Origin: Methylobacterium sp.
Lineage (GTDB): Bacteria > Pseudomonadota > Alphaproteobacteria > Rhizobiales > Beijerinckiaceae
DNA length: 64,000 nt
Direction: 5' to 3'
Assembly: GCA_020252645.1 (NCBI GenBank)
Contig: JADCCN010000011.1
Span: 1-64,000 of the forward strand
This document shows, piece after piece, positions 37,162 to 45,991 of this stretch. Position 1 is the stretch's first letter. Each line of letters opens with the position of its first letter. A model generated the notes under the pieces. The model saw only the letters and a list, made by a program, of their open reading frames with translations. It was not told the DNA's origin and did no database searches. The position numbers and the translations under genes are program-made.

Positions 37162-38623
37162 GAGCCGCCTCCCCCCGCGGGTGAATGCGCGTCTCGGCGG
37201 CTGCGCCGGCGATTTCGAGCAAGGCCTTGCCGAGCACGGCGCGCGCGACCTTCGCGCGATAGCCGGCGCTGGCGCGCATATCCGAGATCGGCTGGAAATC
37301 CGCCTCGAGATGCGCGAGCGCCGTCGCCCAGCCATGCGTATCGGAAAGCGACACGCCCTCGAGCGCCTGTTCGGTCGCCCTGGCGCGTGCCGGTGTGCCC
37401 GCCATGCCGCCATAGGCAAGGCGCGCTTCGGCGATGCGGCCATCCTCCAGGCGGAAGTGGAACGCGCCCATCACGGCGGAGATATCCTCGTCGAAGCGCT
37501 TGGAGATCTTGAAGGCGCGGAAGGCCATGCCCGGCTTGGGTTTCGGGATGTGCAAGGCTGTCACCACCTCGCCGGGCTCGCGCGCCTGCCTGCCATAGGC
37601 GAGGAAGAAGTTCTCGAGCGGCATGGTTCGCGTGAGCCCGCCTTTCCGCATCTCCACGCTCGCGCCGAGCGCGATCAGGGCGGGTGCGAGGTCGCCGATG
37701 GGCGAGCCATTGGCGATGTTCCCGCCCAGCGTGCCGGAGGCGCGCACCTGCCTGGAACCGAAGCGCCGCATCAGCCGGCCGAGATCGGGGTCGAGGCTCG
37801 CCAGCGCAGGCAAGGCACGCTCATGCGTCACGGTTGCCCCGAAGGTGAGAAGGGCGTCGCTCTCCTCGATGCGGTCGAGACCCTTCACCCGTCCCAGCCA
37901 GATGATCTTGCCGAGTTCCTGCAATTTCTTGGTGATCCAGAGGCCGATATCGGTGCCGCCCGCCAGCAGCGTCGCATCGGGGTGGCACAATGCGAGATTC
38001 GCCATCGTCTCGATGCTCGCGGGCGCGGCAAAGAAGCGCGCCTCGTGCCCGATGAAGAGATCCGAGCCTTCCCGCAGAACTTCGAGCCGCATCCGGCGAA
38101 GCTCGGCATCGTTGGCGAAGGCGTCCGCCGCCGGGCCGTGGAGCGCTGCAAGCGCGGCATCCGCGATGGGCCGGTAGCCGGTGCAGCGGCAGAGATTGCC
38201 GGAGAGAATGTCATCGAAAGCCGCGCGGGTGAGCGGGCGCTCGGCCTCGTGATAGGCCGCGAAGAGGCTCATCACGATTCCCGGCGTGCAGAAGCCGCAT
38301 TGCGAGCCGTGATGCGCAATCATCGCCTGCTGGATCGGGTGAAGGGTGCCGCCGGCCGAGAGATCCTCCACCGTCAGCACTTCCGCGCCATCGATCTGCC
38401 CGAGCAGGAGAATGCAGGCATTCACCGGCTCATAGCGCAGGCGGCCCTCGCGCAGCCGGGCGAGCACCACCGTGCAGGCCCCGCAATCGCCCTCGTTGCA
38501 GCCTTCTTTGGTGCCCGTGGCGCGTTGCTCCTCGCGCAGCCATTCGAGCAGGGTGAGGGAAGGGTCGAACCCGTCGCGTTCGACGGTCTGGCCCCGGAAG
38601 ATGAAACGCAAGGTGCGACGCAT
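37151..38623 (-). CDS. xdhA: Xanthine dehydrogenase small subunit (2Fe-2S and FAD)
   Basis: A 490-residue subunit. The first [2Fe-2S] ligands are C42, C47, C50 and C70 (GCNEGDCGACTVV); the second are C109, C112, C145 and C147 (CGFCTPG, CRCTGYRP). The FAD domain follows (LLAGGTDIGLWITKK, GSRQVRASGTLGGNIANGSP). It transfers electrons from XdhB to NAD. It is first in xdhABC-deaminase, 74 bases downstream of a YitT-family gene. Confidence 0.95.
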   Translation of the reverse strand: MRRTLRFIFRGQTVERDGFDPSLTLLEWLREEQRATGTKEGCNEGDCGACTVVLARLREGRLRYEPVNACILLLGQIDGAEVLTVEDLSAGGTLHPIQQAMIAHHGSQCGFCTPGIVMSLFAAYHEAERPLTRAAFDDILSGNLCRCTGYRPIADAALAALHGPAADAFANDAELRRMRLEVLREGSDLFIGHEARFFAAPASIETMANLALCHPDATLLAGGTDIGLWITKKLQELGKIIWLGRVKGLDRIEESDALLTFGATVTHERALPALASLDPDLGRLMRRFGSRQVRASGTLGGNIANGSPIGDLAPALIALGASVEMRKGGLTRTMPLENFFLAYGRQAREPGEVVTALHIPKPKPGMAFRAFKISKRFDEDISAVMGAFHFRLEDGRIAEARLAYGGMAGTPARARATEQALEGVSLSDTHGWATALAHLEADFQPISDMRASAGYRAKVARAVLGKALLEIAGAAAETRIHPRGEAAHAG

Positions 38624-38697
38624 GATCTGTGGTTTCTCCTTCCGTTCATGGTGAGGGAGGCGCGGGAAACTTCAAGAGGGCAAAGGGGTCGCAACCC

Positions 38698-39321
38698 TCA
38701 GGACATGCCGAGATATCGCCCGGGACGATGATTGATCGCGAGGATCAGGTTCACCACCACGGCTCCCAGCAGCGAGAGCGCGAGATTCTGCGGCGGCAGC
38801 ACCGCCAGCGAGGCGAGCAGGATGGCGCAATCGATGCCGAGTTGCACATAGCCCGCGCGCCAGCCGAATTTCTCCTGCAGGAACATCGCGAGGATGTTCA
38901 CCCCGCCTAGCGCCGTCCGATGCCGGAACAGCATGAGCAGGCCATTGCCCATCAATCCGCCGCCGAGGATCGTCGCGAAGACCGGATCGAGCGGGATCAT
39001 CACGATCCAGTTCGGCAGGAATTTCGCGAAGAGCGAGACGACCGTCACGGCGAGGAAGGTGCGAAGCGCCACCTTCCAGCCCATCCGCCAGGCGGCCAGC
39101 GCGTAGAACGGCATGTTCACGGCCGAGAAGGCGAGCCAGAAGCCCGCGCCGGACGCATGGTGCAGCAGCAGCGCGAGGCCCGCCGTGCCGCCGGTCACCA
39201 GCTTCGCCTGGGCGTAGAGCATCACGCCCACGGCAATGAACAGCGTGCCCATGAGGATCGCGAGAGCATCCTCATAGGCGGCGTGGCGCTGCAACTCCAT
39301 GTTGGGATCATGCATGTTCAA
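38698..39321 (-). CDS. YitT-family (DUF161) membrane protein
   Basis: A 207-residue membrane protein with about five helices. The segments ILMGTLFIAVGVMLYAQAKL, VTGGTAGLALLLHH and RTALGGVNILAMFLQEKFGW match YitT-type DUF161 proteins, here without the cytoplasmic DUF2179 domain. The function is unknown in the family. It ends the kinase-aldolase operon (9 bases after the aldolase) and precedes xdhA. Confidence 0.85.
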   Translation of the reverse strand: MNMHDPNMELQRHAAYEDALAILMGTLFIAVGVMLYAQAKLVTGGTAGLALLLHHASGAGFWLAFSAVNMPFYALAAWRMGWKVALRTFLAVTVVSLFAKFLPNWIVMIPLDPVFATILGGGLMGNGLLMLFRHRTALGGVNILAMFLQEKFGWRAGYVQLGIDCAILLASLAVLPPQNLALSLLGAVVVNLILAINHRPGRYLGMS

Positions 39322-39330
39322 GCATCGGCC

Positions 39331-40350
39331 TCACTGGGAAGGATCGCCATAGGTGCGGGCGAAACCGGCATCGTTTCCGGCAAGTTTCACGCCACCCAGA
39401 GTTTGCCAGAACGGCGCGGCATGGGCATCGGTCAGCGCGTTGATCTCCTGCATGTAGCCCGCGCCGCGGCCCCTGAGTTCAGCCTCGATCTTTGCCCAAT
39501 CCGGATAAAGCTTCAGCGCTTCCGACCAGATCGCGCGGCCCGCGAGATAGCCCGAGGCGCCGGCCTTGCAGGCATGTTCCAGCACCGCGCGGAATTCCGC
39601 CATGCCCGCGCCGGCGGAGAGCATAACCCAGGGCCTCCCGCAGAGCCGGCCCATCTCGTCGAAGGCGCGCTGCACGGCCGCCGAACCATCGCAAAGCCGC
39701 GCGGGCACCGGCGCTTCCAGCTTGAACACATCCACGCCGTATTCGGGTTTTGCGAATTCCGCGACGCATTCGAAGACGAGTTCGCTCTTCTTGTCGGCCA
39801 TCTCGACATATTGTGTGGTCTCGTTCGCCTCGCCCGGCAGCGGGTAGACCAGCACCTCGAAGAGATAGGGGATGTCGTATCGCGCGCATTCCTCGCCGAT
39901 CCTGCGCACGAAGGCCTTCTGGTGGTCGGTGATGTGCCGCGGCGCATCCGGGCGATACCAGCAGAGCAGCTTCACGGCATCCGCCCCCATCCGGCGGATC
40001 TTCGCGACGGACCAGCCCTCGATGACATCCGAGAGGCGTCCCTCCGGCGTGTCGCGCCATACCGCTTCCTCCAGCGTGACGATCAGCCCGAGGCGCGGAT
40101 CGAGCACTTCTTCCGCGAAGGGATAGGCATAGGTCGGGTCGAGCAGCATCGCGGTCGATTGACCCTGCAATTCGCGGATGAGCGCGGCCTTGAATCGGCC
40201 AACCTCTTCCCATGGAGCGGGCTTGCCGAGGGACTTGGCGATCGGGTTGCTGATCGGGGGGCGCTGGTCCACCGCCGTCATCTTGAAGCGTCCTTGCGCA
40301 TCCGCCATCCGGCGCAGGCCGCGCAGTTTCCCGGCGCTGATCGCCCTCAT
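39331..40350 (-). CDS. Class I aldolase, LacD/YihT-like (tagatose-bisphosphate or sulfofructose-phosphate type)
   Basis: A 339-residue TIM-barrel protein. It shows AVDQRPPI near the N-terminus (compare the FDQR motif of LacD), MLLDPTYAYPFAEE, GADAVKLLCWYRPDAP with the candidate strand lysine, YLFEVLVYPLPGE and VFKLEAPVP. These fit the LacD/YihT class I aldolases that form a Schiff base with Lys. Its ATG overlaps the stop of a PfkB kinase gene (ATGA). The pair suggests phosphorylation and then C3+C3 cleavage of a hexose-type substrate. Which sugar is not decidable here. Confidence 0.75.
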   Translation of the reverse strand: MRAISAGKLRGLRRMADAQGRFKMTAVDQRPPISNPIAKSLGKPAPWEEVGRFKAALIRELQGQSTAMLLDPTYAYPFAEEVLDPRLGLIVTLEEAVWRDTPEGRLSDVIEGWSVAKIRRMGADAVKLLCWYRPDAPRHITDHQKAFVRRIGEECARYDIPYLFEVLVYPLPGEANETTQYVEMADKKSELVFECVAEFAKPEYGVDVFKLEAPVPARLCDGSAAVQRAFDEMGRLCGRPWVMLSAGAGMAEFRAVLEHACKAGASGYLAGRAIWSEALKLYPDWAKIEAELRGRGAGYMQEINALTDAHAAPFWQTLGGVKLAGNDAGFARTYGDPSQ

Positions 40351-41240
40351 GCCCGTTCCTCCAGGAAGGCCAGCACTTCCGCCTTCGTCGGCGCTCCCAG
40401 CGGCCCGCCGGGACGCGTCACCTTGATCGCTGCCGCGGCACTCGCGAAGCGGATCGCCGCCTGGATCGGAAGCCCGTCCACCAGGGCATGAGCGAAGGCG
40501 CCGTGCCAGGTATCGCCCGCGCCGAGCGTATCGACCGCTGTCACCGGGAAGGCAGGGTGATGCGTCACGCGGCCCTCCCGGTGGCTGTAGGTGCCGTGCT
40601 CGCCATCGGTCGCGGCGATGAAATTCGGGCGGCCCTTCGCATAATGGGCCAGGGCCTCGCCGATATGGCTGATGCCGGTCATCTCGCGCATGGCCTGCGC
40701 GGAAAAGATCGCATGCGTCGAAGCCTCCACGAGGCGCGGCTCCTTTGGCGCGCGATCGCCATCGAGCACGGCGATCCTTCCCTTGGCCCGGGCGGATTCG
40801 AACATCCGCAAGGCGATATTCTCCCAGCGCACATCGCCCAGAACGGCATCGAACCCTGCTGGCAATTCGCGCGGCACGGAGGGGGCGTCATCCGGCGCGC
40901 TCGCATCGAGGATGTTGAAGATCGAACGATCGCCATTAGGCTCCACCACGATGGTCGAGCGCGAGGTGCGCATGCCCGGCAGTGCCACGCTGAGGCTGGT
41001 GTCGATGCCATAACCCTCCAGCATGCCGCGCAATTGCGCGCCCACCGCATCATCGCCGAAGCGCGCGAGCAGGCCCGGCTTGCCGCCGAGCTTCGCGATC
41101 GAATAGGCTCCGTTCGTGGCCGTGCCCCCGATGGTGGTGACGATGCCGCTCGCGCGGTGCTTCTGGCCGGGCGTGATCGGCATCGGCAGCGTGTAGATGT
41201 CATCGAGGACGGCGATGCCGACACAGAGAATGCGGGTCAT
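40347..41240 (-). CDS. PfkB-family sugar kinase
   Basis: 297 residues from ATG 41240. The ribokinase fold has TIGGTATNGAYSIAKLGG near the N-terminus and the catalytic signature VDTLGAGDTWHGAF with its Asp base at about 245. The downstream, overlapping aldolase gene indicates a ketohexose or sulfosugar phosphate kinase rather than an adenosine or ribose kinase. It is divergent from a sugar-type binding-protein gene, which may feed it. Confidence 0.88.
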   Translation of the reverse strand: MTRILCVGIAVLDDIYTLPMPITPGQKHRASGIVTTIGGTATNGAYSIAKLGGKPGLLARFGDDAVGAQLRGMLEGYGIDTSLSVALPGMRTSRSTIVVEPNGDRSIFNILDASAPDDAPSVPRELPAGFDAVLGDVRWENIALRMFESARAKGRIAVLDGDRAPKEPRLVEASTHAIFSAQAMREMTGISHIGEALAHYAKGRPNFIAATDGEHGTYSHREGRVTHHPAFPVTAVDTLGAGDTWHGAFAHALVDGLPIQAAIRFASAAAAIKVTRPGGPLGAPTKAEVLAFLEERA

Positions 41241-41425
41241 GGCTCGGGGCCCGGGTCGAAGAGGCAGGGAGCCGATGGTTAGGCAGCGAAGCCGCTGCCC
41301 GCAAGCCCTTCCGGCATGATCGGCATGGGGATCGCGCCGCCGGTTTCTCACTTCACCCTTGCCAGCCGGGGATGTTGATCGGAAGGATGAGAGGCCTGAC
41401 AAACATTTTTTTCGCGGGAGGGGTC

Positions 41426-42742
41426 ATGACGAGCACCGCACCGGCCGGGCACGGAAGGGCCTTCGCTGGCCCGCTTCTGGCGGCCCTCGCGTGGCTGATG
41501 TTGCCGGCCGTCGCGCAGGCGCAGGCTCCGCTCCAGCCGCCGCCGGCCGCGCCGCAGACCATCCTGCGGCTCTTCATCGGCAATGCGCAGGGGCTGGATG
41601 TCGCGCGCCTCGCGGTCGAGGGCTACCTGCGCGCCAATCCCGGCATCGGCATCGAGATCGAGACGGGCGGCGCTACGCTCGAGCAGCAGCAGCAGATGCT
41701 GAATGCCGCCTTGACCTCGAAGGATTCCGGCTACGATCTCTTCCTGATCGATGTGCTGCGTCCGGCGCAATGGGCGGCCGCGCAATGGGCCGAACCGCTC
41801 GATGCCCATCTCGGCGCAGAACGGGATCGCCTTCTCGATCGCTACCCGCCAGGCCTGAGGGCCGCGAGCGTGCATGCCGGGCGGGTGATGGCGCTCCCCT
41901 ATTTCGCGGATGCGCAATTCCTTTATTATCGCAAGGATTTGCTGGAGAAATACGCGCTCGAGCCGCCGCTGAGCTGGGAAGAGCTGAAAGCCGCCGCCCA
42001 GAAGATCATGGCAGGCGAGAACAACCCGGCCCTCATCGGCCTCCAAAGTGCCGGTGCGCCGGTGGAAAGCACGGTCTGTTCCTATCTCGTGCCGCTCTGG
42101 GCCATGGGGGAGGATCTCCTCGCTGGGGGCAGGCCCAATCTCGCAAGCGAGGCCGCGAAGCGCCCTTTCCAGCTCTGGGCGGATCTGCGCGCGGCGAATG
42201 TGACGCCGCCCAACCATTCGGAAATCGCGACCGACCGCATCCGCCAGACCATGCATTCCGGGAACCTCATTTTCGGGATCACCTGGTCCTATGCCTGGAA
42301 CCGGCTGGAGACCGATGCGGATTCCGCCGTGAAGGGCCGGATCGGCATCGCGCCAATGCCCGGTTTCGAGGCCGGGCGCAGCGCCAGTTGCCTTGGCGGC
42401 TGGATGGTCGCCGTCTCCGCCTTCTCGAGGAACAAGCCGGAGGCGGCGAAATTCGCGCGGCATCTTTCCTCGCCGGAGACCGCGCGGGTTCTGGCCCTGC
42501 AGGCCGGTCACCTGCCGGTCTTCGCCGAACTTTACGCCGATCCGGAGGTGCTCGCCGCGCGGCCATGGTTCGCGCAGGCCCTGCCGGTGGTGCAAGGGGC
42601 CCGGCCCCGGCCCATCACCCCGCGCTATTCGGAGGTGTCCGAGGTCCTGCGCGCCAATGTCCATGCCGTGCTTGGCGGCAGCAAGACGCCTGAGCAGGCC
42701 CTGAGCGACATGGGAATCCGGCTCGGCGGCATTTTCCGCTGA
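41426..42742 (+). CDS. Orphan sugar-type ABC extracellular solute-binding protein
   Basis: 438 residues from ATG 41426 (GGGAGGGGTC upstream). It carries a long signal peptide ending near AQAQA and a family 1 (MalE/ThuE-like) fold. Segments include VEGYLRANPGIGIEIETGG, YDLFLIDVLRPAQWA, ALPYFADAQFLYYRKDLLEK and LGGWMVAVSAFSRNKPEAAK. No permease or ATPase of its class lies nearby, so it must either use components encoded elsewhere or serve another role. It is divergent from the PfkB kinase. Confidence 0.85.
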   Translation: MTSTAPAGHGRAFAGPLLAALAWLMLPAVAQAQAPLQPPPAAPQTILRLFIGNAQGLDVARLAVEGYLRANPGIGIEIETGGATLEQQQQMLNAALTSKDSGYDLFLIDVLRPAQWAAAQWAEPLDAHLGAERDRLLDRYPPGLRAASVHAGRVMALPYFADAQFLYYRKDLLEKYALEPPLSWEELKAAAQKIMAGENNPALIGLQSAGAPVESTVCSYLVPLWAMGEDLLAGGRPNLASEAAKRPFQLWADLRAANVTPPNHSEIATDRIRQTMHSGNLIFGITWSYAWNRLETDADSAVKGRIGIAPMPGFEAGRSASCLGGWMVAVSAFSRNKPEAAKFARHLSSPETARVLALQAGHLPVFAELYADPEVLAARPWFAQALPVVQGARPRPITPRYSEVSEVLRANVHAVLGGSKTPEQALSDMGIRLGGIFR

Positions 42743-42824
42743 AACCGCCTTCTTCCTGCCTCACGCAATTGCGAGCGGCATGTGTGCGCAGGGCGGCATA
42801 GCAGTTTTGCATGAGGGAGCCTGC

Positions 42825-43232
42825 ATGCCGAACGGAGCCGACATCATTGCCCGGCGCCTCGTCGCGCCAGGTTGCCGCATCGCCTTCGGCATGCCGGGCG
42901 GTGAAGCGCTCGCGATCGCCGAGGCGCCGAAGAAGGCGGGCATCTGCTTCCGGCACGTGAAGCGCGAGAATGCCGGCGGCTTCATGGCGGAGGGCCATGC
43001 CCATCGGCAGGCGCTTGAAGGTGGCCCCCTGGTGCCCGCGGGCCTCAAAGCTCGTGCGCGCTTCGGCGGCACGGATTTCGCGGCCGTCGCAATGGCTTTC
43101 GGCGGGCATGGCGTGACGGTGACAAGCCGCGCCGCGCTGGAAGCCGAGGCCCGCGCCGCCTTCGCGCGCCACGACCGGTTCACGCTGATTGCCGTGCGCA
43201 TCGCGCCGGATGCCTATGAGGGGAGGCTCTGA
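42825..43232 (+). pseudogene. Internally deleted ThDP-dependent enzyme (acetolactate synthase-like)
   Basis: This 135-codon frame joins two distant parts of a ThDP enzyme. Residues 1-60 are the start of the Pyr domain: ADIIARRLVAPGCRIAFGMP and HVKRENAGGFMAEGHAH, including the catalytic Glu E48. Residues about 78-135 are the end of the PP domain: FGGTDFAAVAMAFGGHGVTV then TSRAALEAEARAAFAR. Full members are about 540-560 residues, so roughly 400 internal residues are missing, in frame. ATG 42825 has GAGGGAGCC upstream. The ThDP diphosphate site (GDG...N) is gone, so it cannot be a normal enzyme. Its stop overlaps opgC. Confidence 0.7.
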
Positions 43233-44359
43233 TGGCCGGCACGCTTAGCCCCCGCGATGAGCGGCTCGATTTCTTCCGCGGCCTCGCGATGTTCGTGATT
43301 TTCGTCGCGCATCTGCCGGATAATCCCTGGTTTGGCTTCATCCCCGCGCGCTTTGGCTTCTCCTCGGCGGCGGAACTCTTCGTGTTCTGCTCCGGCCTCG
43401 CCTCGGCCTATGCCTTCGGGCGGCTTTTCCTGCGGCAGGGCTTCGGCGTGGGCCTGTTTCGCGTGCTCTCGCGCCTCTGGCAGGTCTATTGGGCGCATAT
43501 CGGCCTTGCCCTCGTGATGATGGCCATGAGTGTCGCGGGCTGGAAGCTCACGGGCACGGATTACCCCGCCCGGCTCGGTTTGGGCTGGTTCTATCGCGAG
43601 CCGGGCGAGGGGCTTTTCGCGCTGATGACGCTGACCTTCACGCCCGCTTTCCTCGACATCCTGCCGATGTATCTCGTGCTGCTGGCGATGCTGCCGCTGG
43701 TGATGCTGGTCGCGCGCCTGTCGCCGATCCTTGCGATGGGGGCGCTGGTGGCGTTGTGGATCATGGTGCAGATCACGCATCTCAACCTGCCGGGCGGGCA
43801 AGGGCCGGGCGGCATGTGGTTCTTCAACCCCTTCGCCTGGCAACTCGTGTTCTTCACGGGCTTCGCCTTCGGTTTGGGGTGGCTGAAAGCGCCGCCTTTC
43901 GAGAAGGGCGCGCTGTTCTGGCTCTGCGTGGCGTTTCTCGTGGTGTCGGTGCCGCTCAATTTCTGGGGTTTCACCCGGAATATTCCGGCCCTAGGCGTCG
44001 CGCATGAATGGCTGATCGGCGCGGATGGCAAGACCAACCTCAACCCCTTGCTCTACATCCATTTTCTTGCAAGCGCCTATGTGATGCTGACGCTGATCGA
44101 GCCCCACCGCGCGCGGCTCGCCGCCTTCAGTCCGATCATCGAGGTGGGCCAGCAGGCGCTCGCCACCTTCATGGCCTCCATCGCACTCGCCTGGGGGCTC
44201 GGCATGCTGCTGGATGTGACGGGCCGTGACTGGCTCACGACGACCATCGCAAACCTCGCGGGCTTTGCGGGGCTCGTTGCGGTCGCGCGGCTCGCGAGGC
44301 GTTACAAGTCCGCGAAGGACGAGCGTGCTGCGAAGCCCGCGCTGCAACCGCCCGGGTGA
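43232..44359 (+). CDS. opgC: OpgC-family membrane protein (acyltransferase-3-like)
   Basis: A 375-residue polytopic protein of about ten helices. The N-terminal SPRDERLDFFRGLAMFVIFV and RFGFSSAAELFVFCSGLASA are the conserved opening of OpgC proteins, which transfer succinyl groups to periplasmic glucans. ATG 43232 shares a base with the upstream TGA, so expression may be coupled to the ThDP remnant. It is convergent with the yeeE-like gene and their stops are adjacent. Confidence 0.85.
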   Translation: MAGTLSPRDERLDFFRGLAMFVIFVAHLPDNPWFGFIPARFGFSSAAELFVFCSGLASAYAFGRLFLRQGFGVGLFRVLSRLWQVYWAHIGLALVMMAMSVAGWKLTGTDYPARLGLGWFYREPGEGLFALMTLTFTPAFLDILPMYLVLLAMLPLVMLVARLSPILAMGALVALWIMVQITHLNLPGGQGPGGMWFFNPFAWQLVFFTGFAFGLGWLKAPPFEKGALFWLCVAFLVVSVPLNFWGFTRNIPALGVAHEWLIGADGKTNLNPLLYIHFLASAYVMLTLIEPHRARLAAFSPIIEVGQQALATFMASIALAWGLGMLLDVTGRDWLTTTIANLAGFAGLVAVARLARRYKSAKDERAAKPALQPPG

Positions 44360-45523
44360 TCAGTCGAGCTTGAAGATCGGCCGCAGCTTCACGCCCAACA
44401 TATTGCCGGCAAAGGCGAAGACGAGCCACACCCAGCCATGCAGGCTGCCCGAGACGGTGCCGGAAAAGAATGCGCCGATGTTGCAGCCCGTGCCGAGTCG
44501 TGCGCCGATGCCCAGCAGCAGGCCGCCGATCACCGCCGCCGCGAGCGAGCGGGCGGGAATGGAAAAGCCCGGCCTGAATTTTCCCGCCATCATCGCCGCG
44601 AGCATCGCGCCGAGGATGATCCCGAAATCCATCACGGAAGTCACATCCGCGAAGAGGCTCGCGCGCAGCGCGCCTTCCTGCCCGGCGAAGAAGGCCCAAG
44701 CCTCGGGTGTCGCGCCGAAGAGGCTCGCGATTTTCGCGCCCCAGAGTGCGAAGGCTCCCGTGATGCCCCAGGGCCAGCCGGAGACGATCAGCGTCGCGAT
44801 GTTCACCAGCGCGAGAGCCAGCGCGCCGATCACCAGCGCCCAGGGGCCGCTGATCCAGTTTGTCGCAGGCTGCCGGATGGAAGCGAGCGAGCCGTGCCGC
44901 GCCGTCTCCGCCCTCGCCACAAGCGCATGAAGCGCGGCCAGTCCGGCGAGCATCACCACCAAGGCCGGCAACCAGCCGAGGCTCGTGACAATCGAGACCG
45001 GCGCGAATTTCGGCCAGGCGAACCAATGCTCGGCAGTGGCGCTCGCGAGCGTCGATCCGAGGATGAAGAACACCAGCGTCACCACCATCCGCACCGAGCC
45101 GCCACCGATGGTGAAGAGCGTGCCGGAGCCGCAGCCCCCGCCCAGTTGCATGCCGAGGCCGAAGAGGAATGCGCCGGTGGCGAGCGCCACGCCCACGGGA
45201 AACACATAGCCGCCGACGGGCTGGCCCAGCAGGCTGCCCGCCCCCAAAGCGGGAAAGAAGACAAGGCTCGCCACGCCGAGCATGATGAGCTGCGCGCGAA
45301 GCCCCGCACTTTTCCGCTCGAGGATGAAGCGCCGCCACGCCGCCGTGAAGCCGAAGCTCGCATGGTAGAGCGCAAGGCCCGCAAAGAGGCCGATGCCCGC
45401 GAGCAGCACCATGCGCAGGCCGCCATTCAGGCCGGCAAGGGCCAGCAGCAGGAACATGGCCGCCAGTGCGAGCAAAGCTTGCGGGCGAGCCATGAGGGCA
45501 AGCGGTTTCTGCGCGAGAAGCAT
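44360..45523 (-). CDS. YeeE/YedE-family thiosulfate transporter-like protein
   Basis: About 387 residues, strongly hydrophobic. It contains two repeated family signatures with cysteines: FGLGMQLGGGCGSGTLFTIG and LLGIGARLGTGCNIGAFFSG. YeeE (TsuA) proteins conduct thiosulfate into the cell, with the cysteines lining the path. ATG 45523 is taken as the start. It lies downstream of a tusA-type gene, its usual partner (TsuB), on the same strand. Confidence 0.88.
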   Translation of the reverse strand: MLLAQKPLALMARPQALLALAAMFLLLALAGLNGGLRMVLLAGIGLFAGLALYHASFGFTAAWRRFILERKSAGLRAQLIMLGVASLVFFPALGAGSLLGQPVGGYVFPVGVALATGAFLFGLGMQLGGGCGSGTLFTIGGGSVRMVVTLVFFILGSTLASATAEHWFAWPKFAPVSIVTSLGWLPALVVMLAGLAALHALVARAETARHGSLASIRQPATNWISGPWALVIGALALALVNIATLIVSGWPWGITGAFALWGAKIASLFGATPEAWAFFAGQEGALRASLFADVTSVMDFGIILGAMLAAMMAGKFRPGFSIPARSLAAAVIGGLLLGIGARLGTGCNIGAFFSGTVSGSLHGWVWLVFAFAGNMLGVKLRPIFKLD

Positions 45524-45669
45524 CAAGTCATCCCCGATCGTTTCAGCCCTTTTGTAGGCATTCGCGCTGGCTTTGGCGACCGGAAGAACTTTGCGATTTG
45601 GCGCGGCTTTCGGGGTCGATTTGCCGGGTTATCCCGCGCAATCAGCGGAATTTCCCGCCATGGCCCGGC

Positions 45670-45894
45670 TCAGGCCTTCACGATCCGGAAGGTCAGGCTT
45701 GCGCCAACCTTTTCGGTTGCCTCAAGCGTGTCGCCGGTTTCCCGGATGAGGTTCGGAATGTCGAGCCCGGCCAGCGGATCATTCGCCGTCACCACCAGCA
45801 CGGTGCCGGGCGTAAGGCCTTTCAGCGCCTTGCGCGTTTTCAGCGCAGGCAGGGGGCAGCGCAGGCCCAGAAGGTCGAGGGCGATTTCAGACAT
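45670..45894 (-). CDS. TusA-family sulfurtransferase
   Basis: A 74-residue protein. The persulfide-carrying cysteine is C13 in LLGLRCPLPALKTRKAL, with the family pattern CPxP. ATG 45894 is the first codon consistent with family length. Such proteins relay sulfur, here probably from thiosulfate imported by the neighbouring YeeE protein. Sulfur relay could also serve molybdoenzyme maturation nearby, but that is speculation. It is divergent from the WD40-cytochrome gene (97-base gap). Confidence 0.88.
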   Translation of the reverse strand: MSEIALDLLGLRCPLPALKTRKALKGLTPGTVLVVTANDPLAGLDIPNLIRETGDTLEATEKVGASLTFRIVKA

Positions 45895-45991
45895 GGTCGC
45901 TCCCGCAGCGAGGCTGCTTGCCGCAGGACACTTCCCCGCAGATGCCTCCCCGTCATATGGTGGAAGCGTTCGGGGCTGTCGAGAGGGAAGA

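Noticed and set aside
44438-45991. Long in-frame upstream extension of the WD40-cytochrome gene
   Set aside because: It runs antisense through yeeE and tusA, while a proper signal peptide and ribosome binding site occur at 45992.
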